Assembly (NCBI GenBank): GCA_016872725.1
Contig: VGZC01000003.1
Location: 124,001-188,000, forward strand
Source of the DNA: Planctomycetota bacterium
Lineage (GTDB): Bacteria; Planctomycetota; Planctomycetia; Pirellulales; Pirellulaceae
DNA: 64,000 bases
Direction of reading: 5' to 3'
The position numbers were made by a program, and so were the translations under genes. This document shows, piece after piece, positions 27,435 to 35,810 of this stretch. Below the pieces are notes generated by a model, which made no database searches, was not told the DNA's origin, and was given only the letters and a program-made list of their open reading frames with translations. How positions within the stretch are numbered: the stretch's first letter is position 1; the number at the start of each line of letters is the position of its first letter.

Positions 27435-28160
27435 CTACTTGCCCGGCCGTCGCCGGTCATCCGGGCTGAGCCGGAGATCGACGTCGACCGTCTCATCCGC
27501 CCGGGCGACGATCGTCTGGCTCGCCCGCAATTCGCCGGCCGCGTGATTCACTTCGATGCGGTATTCGCCGGGCGGTACGTCGCGAAGCTCGAACGCGCCG
27601 TCATGTCCCGTGAGTTGGAACCAGGGATGGTCGAACACATAGATCCAGGTCCGCATGGCCGTATGGAAGGAGCATCCGACGAAATGCGGTTGGCGAACGC
27701 TCGTCGCCCGGCGAAACGTCTCGATATGCTCGCCCTCGGGCGGCATGTTGACGTCGAAGGAATGTCGGGCCGACGTCATGCGCACGTTGTGGACTTGATG
27801 GTCGCTGTTCAGGAACCGGACGCGGTCGCCGACTCGAATGGCGACCGATTCGGGCGTGAACTGAAAGTCCTTCTGATCGACGGTGACGGTTTGGGCTTCC
27901 CGGTCCGCATCGGCGCCCTTCAATCCTCGGCGGGACAATGCGACGACCGCTTCCGCGAGTTCGCCCGTGCCCGGCTTGCGGACGTAATAGCGGCTGAGTC
28001 TCCACGGTCGCGCGGCGTCGGCTTGATACGACACGGTTCCTCGGATCGTGCCCATACCGGGCTCGGACGATCCAGGTTCGCCGCGCGCATCGCCGCGGAT
28101 TCCAAACAGGAGGAGGCCGGCGAGCAGGAAGTCGATCAAGGCGTGAATGCGTGGACGCAT
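27435..28160 (-). CDS. secreted cupredoxin-like protein with carboxypeptidase-regulatory-like end
   Basis: 241 residues with an N-terminal signal (ALIDFLLAGLLLFGIRGDARG). An N-terminal beta domain is followed by a plastocyanin-like fold carrying type 1 copper ligands: His in SDHQVHNVRM, and Cys-x2-His-x2-Met in VGCSFHTAMRTW. The last 40 residues (GAFELRDVPPGEYRIEVNH) look like a carboxypeptidase-regulatory-like fold. Such proteins are often named methylamine-utilisation or plastocyanin-like; a periplasmic electron carrier is plausible and could serve the neighbouring molybdoenzyme. The start at 28160 gives MRPRIHAL. Confidence 0.78.
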   Translation of the reverse strand: MRPRIHALIDFLLAGLLLFGIRGDARGEPGSSEPGMGTIRGTVSYQADAARPWRLSRYYVRKPGTGELAEAVVALSRRGLKGADADREAQTVTVDQKDFQFTPESVAIRVGDRVRFLNSDHQVHNVRMTSARHSFDVNMPPEGEHIETFRRATSVRQPHFVGCSFHTAMRTWIYVFDHPWFQLTGHDGAFELRDVPPGEYRIEVNHAAGELRASQTIVARADETVDVDLRLSPDDRRRPGK

Positions 28161-28296
28161 GGACTTCGGATCTCCGATTCCGATCACGCCCTGTATAGCG
28201 TGCGCGATCCGTTCGCACAAGCTTTGCAGTGGAGGCGGCGCCGAGTCATACTTGGGGCCTCGCCGCATGGATTCACGTCTTGGGAGTTTTCGGAGC

Positions 28297-29571
28297 ATGA
28301 GCCACGTGTTTGTTCGCCGGATTGAGCGGAAATGGGTCGAGCGATTCGCGGCCGCCGCGCTGTTCGTGATGCTCGCGGGGCGCGCTCCGAGCGACCTTCG
28401 ATGCGCGGCGGATCAGCCGCCCCAACCGCCGGCGGCGGGTTCGGCGCCCGCCGATACGACGGACTCGGTGTCCACACAGGCAACCGAACGGCGCCGCGGC
28501 CGGCGGGAGCCACAGGAAGTGGAGGGTGTCGACCATTTCCGGCGCGAGTCGGCGTTGCTGACCGCGTTCTGGGGAAGGCCGATGGAGATCGAGGCCGGCG
28601 TCGTTCTTCCACCGGGGCATGATCCGGCCGCCAAGAATACGCCCGTTTGTTATTCCATTCATGGTTTCGGCGGATCGCACCGCGAGGCATGGCGAGCGGG
28701 TCCCGATCTGCGGCGGAAGATGGCGGAGGGCGACTATCCGCGCATGATCTATGTCTATCTGAACGCGCAGTTCCCCATGGGACACCACGAATTCGCCGAT
28801 TCGGTCAACAACGGGCCGTGGGGCAAGGCGCTTACCGAGGAGTTCATCCCCGCGCTCGAGTCGACCTATGGCGCGGCGGGCATTTCGGAAGGACGGTTCG
28901 TCACGGGACACTCGAGCGGCGGCTGGAGCAGCCTCTGGTTGCAGGTCAACTACCCGACCTTCTTCAACGGCACGTGGTCCACGGCCCCCGATGCGGTCGA
29001 CTTCCGCGATTTTACGGGGATCAACGTCTACGAATTCAAGAACGCGTTCGTCGATCCCCAAGGCAATCCGATCCAGCTCGTGCGGGGAAACGACGGCGAT
29101 TGGGTCCAGACGGTGAAGGACTACGTCGAAGGTGAATTCGCGCGGAGCGACTATGGAGGCCAGTTCGCCAGTTTTGACGCCGTGTTCAGTCCGCGCGGCG
29201 AGGACGGTCGGCCGATGCCCCTCTTCGACCGAAAGACGGGCGAGATCCACGCCGACGCGGCCCGCGCGTGGGAACGCTACGACATTCGACTGATTCTCAA
29301 GAACGGCTGGCCCACACTGCAACCGCGGCTAGCGGGGAAGCTCCACATCTTCGTCGGCTCCAAGGACACCTATCGGCTCGAAGGCGCCGTCCTGCTCCTG
29401 CAACAGGAACTCGCGTCGCTCGGGAGCGACGCCGAGTTCCGGATCGCCGAGGACCGTCATCACGGGAACCTCGGGATGCCCCACGAAACCTGGTGGCCTG
29501 CCGGTCTGCGAACGCATATCCACTCGGCGATGTGGGCGCGATGGAAGGCCGCCGCGCCGGCCTCGAAGTGA
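28297..29571 (+). CDS. secreted esterase D-like alpha/beta hydrolase
   Basis: 424 residues with an N-terminal hydrophobic export segment (FAAAALFVMLAG) and a Pro/Ala-rich linker. The hydrolase core has SIHGFGGSHREAW, the nucleophile elbow GHSSGGWSS, and a late His in EDRHHGNLG that probably completes the triad. The pattern fits putative-esterase families related to enterochelin esterase. The substrate is unknown. Upstream GGGAG and GGAG elements support ATG 28297. It is divergent from the cupredoxin gene. Confidence 0.78.
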   Translation: MSHVFVRRIERKWVERFAAAALFVMLAGRAPSDLRCAADQPPQPPAAGSAPADTTDSVSTQATERRRGRREPQEVEGVDHFRRESALLTAFWGRPMEIEAGVVLPPGHDPAAKNTPVCYSIHGFGGSHREAWRAGPDLRRKMAEGDYPRMIYVYLNAQFPMGHHEFADSVNNGPWGKALTEEFIPALESTYGAAGISEGRFVTGHSSGGWSSLWLQVNYPTFFNGTWSTAPDAVDFRDFTGINVYEFKNAFVDPQGNPIQLVRGNDGDWVQTVKDYVEGEFARSDYGGQFASFDAVFSPRGEDGRPMPLFDRKTGEIHADAARAWERYDIRLILKNGWPTLQPRLAGKLHIFVGSKDTYRLEGAVLLLQQELASLGSDAEFRIAEDRHHGNLGMPHETWWPAGLRTHIHSAMWARWKAAAPASK

Positions 29572-29672
29572 CGACCCATGCGCGCCGAACCGAATCGCGT
29601 GTACGATAGTCGACCGCAATCGCGACGGACGGACGATTGGAAAGGGCCGGTCGGGAACGGAGTCTCTAAGGA

Positions 29673-30560
29673 ATGACGAACGCGGCGGCGACACGGAAAA
29701 GGTTGCTCTACGAAACCCACTCCCATACGCCCCTCTGCCGGCACGCCGTCGGCGAGCCCGGCGACTACGCCGAGTTCGCCCTGCGTCGCGGCCTGCGCGG
29801 CGTGATCGTGACGTGCCACAACCCGATGCCCGACGGGTTCTCGTCGAGTGTCCGCATGGCGCTCGACGAATTCGACGCGTATGTCGCCATGGTTGAACGA
29901 GCGCGCGCGGAGTGGGCCGGAAGAGTCGACATCCGATTGGGCATCGAGGCCGACTTCTTCGAGGGATACGAGGCCTTTGTGGAAAGGCAACTCGACGCCG
30001 CCCCGTTTGAATATGTGATCGGGTCGGTCCATCCGCAGATCGGTGAGTATCGCAAGCGGTATTGGGACGACGATCCCGTACGGTACCAGACGGCGTATTT
30101 CACGCGGCTCGCGGACGCAGCCGAGGCGGGACTATTCGATTGCCTCTCGCACCCGGACATCATCAAGAACGAGACGGCCGGCGCTTGGGAACCGGACCGG
30201 ATCATGGACGCGATCGGAGCCGCCCTCGATCGAATCGCGCGCACCGGAATCGCCATGGAACTCAATACGTCGGGAGCGAACAAAACGATCCCCGAAATGA
30301 ACCCGTTCCCGGCCATGCTGCGGGCGATGCGGTCGCGCGGCGTCCCCGTCGTTGTCGGAAGCGACGCCCATGTCCCCGAACGGACGGGCGACCGGTTTGA
30401 AACGGCGCTCGAACTGCTCCGCTCGTGCGGATACGAATCGGTGAGCCATTTCGTCGGGAGGCGGAGGGTGGACGTTCCGATCGAGAACGCCCTCGCGAGC
30501 CTAGTGCCGGCCGATCAGGGCTTCAATTTGCGGATCAGGAACGTCGTCACCGAACCATAG
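29673..30560 (+). CDS. PHP-domain phosphatase, histidinol-phosphatase (HisK) type
   Basis: 295-residue PHP metallophosphoesterase. Metal-binding motifs are ETHSHTPLCRHA at the N-terminus, IEADFF, GSVHP, the LSHPD segment and GSDAH. This arrangement is that of HisK-type histidinol-phosphate phosphatases, which remove phosphate in the second-last steps of histidine synthesis, but no other his genes are nearby, so the substrate is not certain. AAGGA abuts the ATG. Its 3' end overlaps the convergent hydrolase gene by 46 bases. Confidence 0.82.
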   Translation: MTNAAATRKRLLYETHSHTPLCRHAVGEPGDYAEFALRRGLRGVIVTCHNPMPDGFSSSVRMALDEFDAYVAMVERARAEWAGRVDIRLGIEADFFEGYEAFVERQLDAAPFEYVIGSVHPQIGEYRKRYWDDDPVRYQTAYFTRLADAAEAGLFDCLSHPDIIKNETAGAWEPDRIMDAIGAALDRIARTGIAMELNTSGANKTIPEMNPFPAMLRAMRSRGVPVVVGSDAHVPERTGDRFETALELLRSCGYESVSHFVGRRRVDVPIENALASLVPADQGFNLRIRNVVTEP

Positions 30561-31531
30561 GTCGTGTCGACCGATCCCGGATACGATACGACGACCTCGA
30601 CCCCCGCGGCTTTCATCTTTTCGGCGAACGCCACGCCGTACATGGCCGAATGGGTCGGATCGGGTTCCTGCCGGCCGATCTCCGGCGGCGTCTTTTGATT
30701 CGGATAGTCTAGGAATAGGGGCGGATCGTCCGACGTGACCAGTTCGATCGGCGAATACTCGCGGATCCAGGGCAACACCTCTTCCCGTTTCTGGATCAGC
30801 AGGTCGAACTCGTCCGCTCGGCTGCGCCCCTTCTCCGCGAAGCCGAACGCATGTCCGCCGTAAACCGCGTTGGGAATCCACTCGCGCAGTTGTGTTGGAT
30901 CGAGCGACGTTTGGGCGCCCGTCACGGCGGCGCAGGTCAATCGCGAGGATTGCCGAGCGATCGGGTCGCCGCTCGTCGGATCCGCCAGATCATCGCGCAG
31001 GGCGAGCCAGAGCGACGTGCAGGCGCCGGCCGATCCGCCTGTCGCGCCCACTCGGCTCGGATCCACGTTCCATTCGATTGCCTTGGAACGAATCGTCTGG
31101 AGCGCGCGGGCCGCGTCATGAAGGCATGCCTTGACGGGCGGTCTTACGCCCTGTTCCATCGCCTGGGCAATGAACCGGTAATTGATCGATGCGACCGAAA
31201 TACCCTCTTTCAGGAACGGGTCGATCATCGTCTTTCCGAAACCGGCCTTGTCGCCGTTGACCCAGCCTCCACCGTGGATCAAGAGGACAACGGGTGTCGG
31301 CGTGTCCGACTTGGCTTGCCAGAAATCGAATTTCTGGCGTTCCGATTCGGTTCCGTACACGTAGTTCGCGACGGTCGGCGCGGGCCGTTCGGGCAGTCTC
31401 TTGACGGCGCGGGCCGGTGCCTTCTCCTTGGCTTTTTCCTGGGCGGGCGAGGTCGGCGGGAGGCCGAATGCGGCGAGCACGAGGATGACGAGCGAAATAC
31501 ACCCGAACAATCGAACGGCGCGGCGCGGCAT
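30515..31531 (-). CDS. secreted alpha/beta hydrolase (BD-FAE/carboxylesterase type)
   Basis: 338 residues with a signal peptide (LFGCISLVILVLAAFGLPPTS). The hydrolase fold shows the oxyanion motif LIHGGGWVNGDK and the nucleophile elbow ATGGSAGACTS. The fold resembles acetyl-xylan or feruloyl-type esterases, so a polysaccharide-related substrate is possible. AAGGAG ten bases upstream fixes the start at 31531. The last 46 bases overlap the 3' end of the PHP gene on the other strand. Confidence 0.8.
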   Translation of the reverse strand: MPRRAVRLFGCISLVILVLAAFGLPPTSPAQEKAKEKAPARAVKRLPERPAPTVANYVYGTESERQKFDFWQAKSDTPTPVVLLIHGGGWVNGDKAGFGKTMIDPFLKEGISVASINYRFIAQAMEQGVRPPVKACLHDAARALQTIRSKAIEWNVDPSRVGATGGSAGACTSLWLALRDDLADPTSGDPIARQSSRLTCAAVTGAQTSLDPTQLREWIPNAVYGGHAFGFAEKGRSRADEFDLLIQKREEVLPWIREYSPIELVTSDDPPLFLDYPNQKTPPEIGRQEPDPTHSAMYGVAFAEKMKAAGVEVVVSYPGSVDTTYGSVTTFLIRKLKP

Positions 31532-31700
31532 GGATGGCGTCTCCTTGCGAGGTGCGGGAATCGCGTTGTCGGAAAGAGTCGAAGGATCTCTTCGCGGTTC
31601 GCTGGGTGGGGACGATCGCCGCGGCAAGCAAGGGCGGCTGTGCCGACATCATGGCCGGGCGATGCATCCGCCTGCAAGTGGGGAAGATAGGGTATCCGTA

Positions 31701-32966
31701 TCAGTGACCCATGGCCGCTTCGATCCGGTAGAGGCGGGTCTTGGTCCGCACGATCAGCGCGTCGCCGTGGACGGCGGGCGACGCCATGCAACCGTCGTCG
31801 AGCCGGTTCGTCGCGACGTGCCGGAACGCCGCCGCGTTCGCCTCGATGACATGTGACGCTCCGTCTTCGTCAAAGAAGAGGATATGTCCGCCCGCGCGAA
31901 TCGGTGATGCGCTGAACCGGCCTTCGAACCGATCGGTCCAGATCGGCCCTCCCGTGCGCGCGTCGATGCAGGAGACGATTCCCGTATCGCTGATCATGAA
32001 CAGGGCGTCGCCCATGATGAGCTGCGACGGACGCGTGGGGGTGCCTTTCGAGTTCGTCCAGGCGACGTGCGTCTTGGTCACATCGCCCTCACCGTCGGGG
32101 CGGATGGCGACCTGCTTGTCGCCGCCTTGTGTGCAGATGATCACCGTGCCGTGGCTATAGAGCGGTCTCGCGGCCGCGTTGAATCCGCCGTGGTACACCT
32201 TCCAAATCTCACCGCCCCGGAACGGATCATACGCGATCGTCGCCACCGCCGAGGGGCTCACCAATTGCCATCGTCCGGCATGCTCAAGGACGGTCGGCGT
32301 CGAATACGCTTTCTTCATGTCGCCGTCGTCGGTGCCGTAGTCGATCGTGCGATCGGTGCGCCAGACGGTCGTGCCGGTTCGTTTGTCAAGCGCCGTGACG
32401 TATTGCTGGTCGAATCCGTCGAACGTCAGGATAAGCAGATCCTGGAAGACGATCGGCGAGGACCCCGGGCCGCGATGATGATCGCAAGGAAGGTCCTGTC
32501 TCGCCCAGATCGCCGCGCCGGTTTCGGTGTCGAGACACGCGGTGCCCGCGCTCCCGTAATGGACCCATAACCGGCCCTCCTCGATGACCGGCGTGGAACT
32601 TGCATAGCTGTTGAACGGGTAGCAGAACATCGGCTTTTCGATGCGGAAGACGACCACGTTGTGTTCGATGGCTCCCGTCGCGGCGTTGATCCGCAGCGCG
32701 GAAAGCTCCTTTCCATCCTCGGTGGCGGAAGTGAGCCATATCGAGTCGTTCCAGACGACGGGCGATGACCATGCCTTGCCCGGGATCGCCGTTTTCCAGC
32801 GAACATGTTCGGATTCGCTCCACGTCGTGGCCGTACTCGCGGCGGGCGCCTGGCCATCGCCCTGAGGTCCGCGGAACTGATTCCAATGCCCTTCCGCGAC
32901 CAGCGCGTTCGGGATTCCGATGGCGGCAAGGCCTACGAGCGCGCCGATCGCCGAAGGGAATCGCAT
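31701..32966 (-). CDS. secreted PQQ-repeat beta-propeller protein
   Basis: 421 residues with a signal peptide (IGALVGLAAIGIPNALVAEG). The N-terminal motif HWNQFRGPQGDGQ is the standard opening of planctomycete outer-membrane-assembly-type propellers. Repeated blades contain the PQQ-like AxD-xxTG-xxxW pattern, for example LDTETGAAIWARQDL, LDKRTGTTVWRTDR and IDARTGGPIWTDRF. No PQQ-dehydrogenase active-site cluster is visible, so it is more likely a scaffold than an enzyme. Confidence 0.85.
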   Translation of the reverse strand: MRFPSAIGALVGLAAIGIPNALVAEGHWNQFRGPQGDGQAPAASTATTWSESEHVRWKTAIPGKAWSSPVVWNDSIWLTSATEDGKELSALRINAATGAIEHNVVVFRIEKPMFCYPFNSYASSTPVIEEGRLWVHYGSAGTACLDTETGAAIWARQDLPCDHHRGPGSSPIVFQDLLILTFDGFDQQYVTALDKRTGTTVWRTDRTIDYGTDDGDMKKAYSTPTVLEHAGRWQLVSPSAVATIAYDPFRGGEIWKVYHGGFNAAARPLYSHGTVIICTQGGDKQVAIRPDGEGDVTKTHVAWTNSKGTPTRPSQLIMGDALFMISDTGIVSCIDARTGGPIWTDRFEGRFSASPIRAGGHILFFDEDGASHVIEANAAAFRHVATNRLDDGCMASPAVHGDALIVRTKTRLYRIEAAMGH

Positions 32967-33055
32967 GGGTTGCGTCTCCGAGGTGCCTATCCGAGCCGCG
33001 GGTCGAGCGGGATCGCATCGCGTCTCGACGGGCCGCCGCCCATTCTATACCATTT

Positions 33056-33181
33056 TTTCCGTTCAACGCGGCTCGCAGTCGCTCGCCTCTCCGAGGCGAG
33101 TTTCCTAACTTTCGAACGTGTTTTCAGTTCAACGCGGCTCGGAGAGCCGCGCGACAGTCGCCTCTCCGAGGCGAGTTTCCC
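33056..33181. repeat. first array of a 75-79-bp double-hairpin repeat
   Basis: One full unit (33077-33155) is flanked by partial copies. Each unit has CGCCTC-TCC-GAGGCG, a spacer GAGTTTCCTAACT plus an AT-rich stretch ending in TTTTCAGTTCAA, and CGCGGCTC-GGA-GAGCCGCG, so it can form two strong stem-loops. The same unit recurs three times at 34074-34303. It lies upstream of, and points toward, the small membrane-protein gene at 33579. Frames reading through the repeat are not considered genes. Confidence 0.93.
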
Positions 33182-33272
33182 GCCGGTTTCGTCGACGCGA
33201 AAGCGATTGCAACCACGTGGGGGAGTGGAGTCGCATTCACCGGATCCTCGAATGTGGCTTCTCGATCGTTGC

Positions 33273-33324
33273 GGATCCCACCGTCTACCGGGGTGAAGTG
33301 GCTGGGCCGTATTCGGTGGGATCC
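33273..33324. repeat. long inverted repeat, 11-bp stem with 30-base loop
   Basis: GGATCCCACCG (33273-33283) pairs exactly with CGGTGGGATCC (33314-33324). It lies in the 612-base non-coding interval 32967-33578 between the PQQ gene and the small membrane-protein gene. No T-tract follows. Apart from this, the repeat array and the promoter candidate at 33378, nothing else was recognised in the interval. Confidence 0.6.
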
Positions 33325-33377
33325 CCCCTGCTTCGGGAGCGAATACGCACCCACCTACAGCTAGGGCGTAGATACGA

Positions 33378-33407
33378 TTGCGCGAGAATTGCAAAAAATC
33401 ATATAGT
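33378..33407 (+). promoter_or_regulatory. candidate promoter for the small membrane-protein gene
   Basis: TTGCGC (33378-33383), 18 bases, then TATAGT (33402-33407) lie in a locally AT-rich stretch about 170 bases upstream of the gene at 33579. The -10 has five consensus matches and the -35 four. Confidence 0.4.
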
Positions 33408-33578
33408 CCCGTCGGACGAGTTCTTTGCCCGCTTCCGGTCGGGGGCACGACCGGGGCCGCGTGAGCCGACTCGCTGCACTGGTGTCCACTCCCGCGATAA
33501 TCCGATTGGCGAACGGCGAAGGACGCTGGTAGGCTATCCTATCCAGGGATGTTCAGGCACTCTCCGGAGACGTTCGCC

Positions 33579-34040
33579 ATGGGCGGTTATTGGCATCGAC
33601 AGCACGCGCCCCTCTGTCTTGTACTCTACGCGCTTGCCGTCCTCTTTCTGATCCTCGCCGTGCAACTTGACGAGGAACCGTGGTTGAACTACCTGTTCGC
33701 CGCCTGCGGGCTGTTGGTGCTCGTGTGCGCCGTGGCCTTCCATCATCTGACGGTATTCGATGACGGCGACGGGCTCGCCGTCCGGTTCGGCCCGCTCCCC
33801 CTGTTTCGCGCGCGCGTCCGCTACGCTACGATCCGCGACGTCGCCGTCGACCGATCGACCTTGTTGGAGGGGCTTGGCATCCACTTGAGTCCGCGCGGCT
33901 GGATCTGGAATCTGTGGGGACGCGATTGCGTCGCCATTCGGCACACGGCGGGGACGTTTCGGGTGGGAACCGATGAGGCGATGGCGCTTGCGGATTTCCT
34001 CCGAACGAAAATTCCGCCGGATTCGGCAAGTGTGGTATGA
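33579..34040 (+). CDS. small two-helix membrane protein, PH-like cytoplasmic part
   Basis: 153 residues, unknown function. Two membrane helices (about 11-30, LVLYALAVLFLILAV; and 36-54, YLFAACGLLVLVCAVAF) are followed by about 95 soluble residues. That part (GLAVRFGPLPLFRARVRYATI, then RVGTDEAMALADFLRTKI) resembles the bacterial PH-like domains appended to short membrane hairpins. The start is set by GGAGA eight bases before ATG 33579. The gene is bracketed by two arrays of the 75-bp repeat. Confidence 0.75.
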   Translation: MGGYWHRQHAPLCLVLYALAVLFLILAVQLDEEPWLNYLFAACGLLVLVCAVAFHHLTVFDDGDGLAVRFGPLPLFRARVRYATIRDVAVDRSTLLEGLGIHLSPRGWIWNLWGRDCVAIRHTAGTFRVGTDEAMALADFLRTKIPPDSASVV

Positions 34041-34073
34041 TGCCGGGCGACGTGATGCTCGGCTTGGCGCGCT

Positions 34074-34303
34074 AGTCGCTCGCCTCTCCGAGGCGAGTTT
34101 CCTAACTCCCGAACGTATTTTCAGTTCAACGCGGCTCGGAGAGCCGCGCGACAGTCGCCTCTCCGAGGCGAGTTTCCTAACTTCCGAATATATTTTCAGT
34201 TCAACGCGGCTCGGAGAGCCGCGCGACAGTCGCCTCTCCGAGGCGGGTTTCCTAACTTTCGAACGTGTTTTCAGTTCAACGCGGCTCGGAGAGCCGCGCG
34301 ACA
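34074..34303. repeat. second array: three full copies of the 75-bp double-hairpin repeat
   Basis: Units run 34074-34152 (79 bp, an extra CTCG), 34153-34227 and 34228-34302 (75 bp each). Both hairpin arms are conserved in every copy, while the linker between them differs at a few bases (TCCCGAACGTA, TTCCGAATATA, TTTCGAACGTG). The array ends directly against the ATG of the next gene, so that gene has no spacer for a conventional promoter or ribosome-binding site. Confidence 0.95.
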
Positions 34304-35164
34304 ATGAGGAATCTCTTTATGCGACGACGGGATGCGATATGTGTCATGTGCCTCGTCCCGCTTCTCGCTCAGAACGCGGCCCCACCGCGCGCGGCGCGGG
34401 CCGATGAACGCGAGGCCATCACGCCGACCGACGCCCCGATTGTCCTCTTCAACGGCAAGGACCTCACGGATTGGTACGTCTGGATGAAGGACACGGGAAC
34501 AAGCGATCCCAGAAGCGTATTCTCCGTTCGTGACGGGCTCCTCCACGTTTCCGGTGACGGACTTGGCGGGCTCACCACCGAAAAGGCCTACCGCGACTAC
34601 CATTTGATCGCCGAGTGGAAATGGGGAACGCGGACATGGAAGAACCGCGAAAAGTCCACGCGGGATTCGGGAATCCTCGTTCACGGGATCGGGCCGGACG
34701 GCGGCTATTCCGGAACCTGGCTTTGTTCCTTCGAATCACAGATCATCGAGGGAGGTTGCGGCGACTTCATCGTCGTCGCCGGAAACCTCGCCGATGGTTC
34801 ACCCGCTCCGCTCAAGCTCACCGCCGAGATCGAACTGGATCGAGACGGCGAAACGGTCTGGAAGCGGGGCGGCGAGCGCCGCACGTTCGAGAAGGGGCGG
34901 GTGAATTGGTTTGGAAGGGATCCCGATTGGAAGGATGAACTCGGGTTTCGCGGCGCCCAGGACGTCGAAAAAAGGGCCGGCGAATGGAACCGGCATGAGG
35001 TGATTTGCGACGGCCCGCGGATCATCAACATCATCAACGGTACGGTCGTCAACGAAGCGGTCGAAGTATCGCCGGCCGCCGGCAAGATCCAGATCCAAAC
35101 GGAACTCGCGGAGATCCTCTTCCGCAAGATCGAACTGCGTCCCTTGAACCGAACCGCGCGCTAG
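34304..35164 (+). CDS. secreted DUF1080 (3-keto-disaccharide hydrolase-type) protein
   Basis: 286 residues with an N-terminal signal (MRRRDAICVMCLVPLLAQN). The mature part begins with the family hallmark FNGKDLTDWYVW and continues with EWKWGTRTWKNREK, DSGILVHGIGPDG and FESQIIEGGCGDF, a concanavalin-like sandwich expanded in planctomycetes and tied to sugar degradation. The C-terminal WNRHEVICDG and INIINGTVVNEA are also typical. The ATG at 34304 immediately follows the repeat array. No Shine-Dalgarno is available other than GAG within GGCTCGGAGAGCC of the last hairpin. Confidence 0.85.
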   Translation: MRNLFMRRRDAICVMCLVPLLAQNAAPPRAARADEREAITPTDAPIVLFNGKDLTDWYVWMKDTGTSDPRSVFSVRDGLLHVSGDGLGGLTTEKAYRDYHLIAEWKWGTRTWKNREKSTRDSGILVHGIGPDGGYSGTWLCSFESQIIEGGCGDFIVVAGNLADGSPAPLKLTAEIELDRDGETVWKRGGERRTFEKGRVNWFGRDPDWKDELGFRGAQDVEKRAGEWNRHEVICDGPRIINIINGTVVNEAVEVSPAAGKIQIQTELAEILFRKIELRPLNRTAR

Positions 35165-35243
35165 GCATGATTGGGGCAAGCATCCTGGCTGCCACCTCGT
35201 GTCCTTGGCGACAACCAGGGTTTCCCTTCGCGCGATCGGCCGT

Positions 35244-35775
35244 TCATGTTCCGCAAAACGCGCGATAGGCGCCGAGTCCTGGTGGAGGAGGCAGAGCGAA
35301 CAATGGGCTTTCCGCACGGTCCTCGAACGGCCTTTCGAGCGCCTCGAGCAGGCTCGTCAAGACCGACCGGTCGTTTCGCTCGGCTGCCGCGATCGCTTCC
35401 TCAACGCGATGATTGCGGGGGATCACTCGGGGATTGACCGATCGCATGATCGCCCGCGCGTCGTCGTCCGAAACGCCCTCGTGTTTCCGCCTCGCGCTCC
35501 AGCGCGCTCGCCACGCGATGAACTCGGGATCGGCGAGTCTGCCGTCCGCCGGTCCTTCGATCGCCGCGAGATCCCGGAAGGTCGACGTGTAATCGGCGCG
35601 CGTCCGAGCCATCCAGTCCAGGAGCGATTCGACGAGTTCCCTGTTGCTCGCCGATCAGGATCGCGCGGCCATCGCCGAGCATCGTGAAGGCGCCGAACTG
35701 GTGTCCCGCGTGCGCGGAACAGTACGAGTTGTCGAACCGCCAGCCGACCTCGATTCCTTGAAATTCCGGCGACGC
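35244..35775 (-). pseudogene. selO: gutted SelO (YdiU) pseudoenzyme/AMPylase gene
   Basis: Reading the minus strand, one frame encodes VGWRFDNSY (35748-35722), then directly AGHQFGAFTMLGDGRA and ILIGEQ (to about 35641). Both are near the N-terminus of SelO-family AMPylases but normally lie tens of residues apart. The sequence then shifts frame and continues as ELVESLLDWMARTRADYT through NPRVIPRNHRVEEAI to the stop at 35244, the normal SelO C-terminus. The whole kinase-like core, roughly 350 residues, is missing. The segments are well conserved, so the deletions look recent. Confidence 0.75.
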
Positions 35776-35810
35776 GAGGGATGGCGTCGATGGCGCTCGC
35801 GACGGCGTGA

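Noticed and set aside
33056-34303. CRISPR array
   Set aside because: The repeated units are about 75 bp, abut one another with no unique spacers, and carry two hairpins each. There are no Cas genes in the window.
33973-34407. Repeat-encoded small proteins with reiterated RLSEASF/STRLGEPRD residues
   Set aside because: The frames simply read through the non-coding 75-bp repeat; there is no ribosome-binding site and the same frames open on the other strand.
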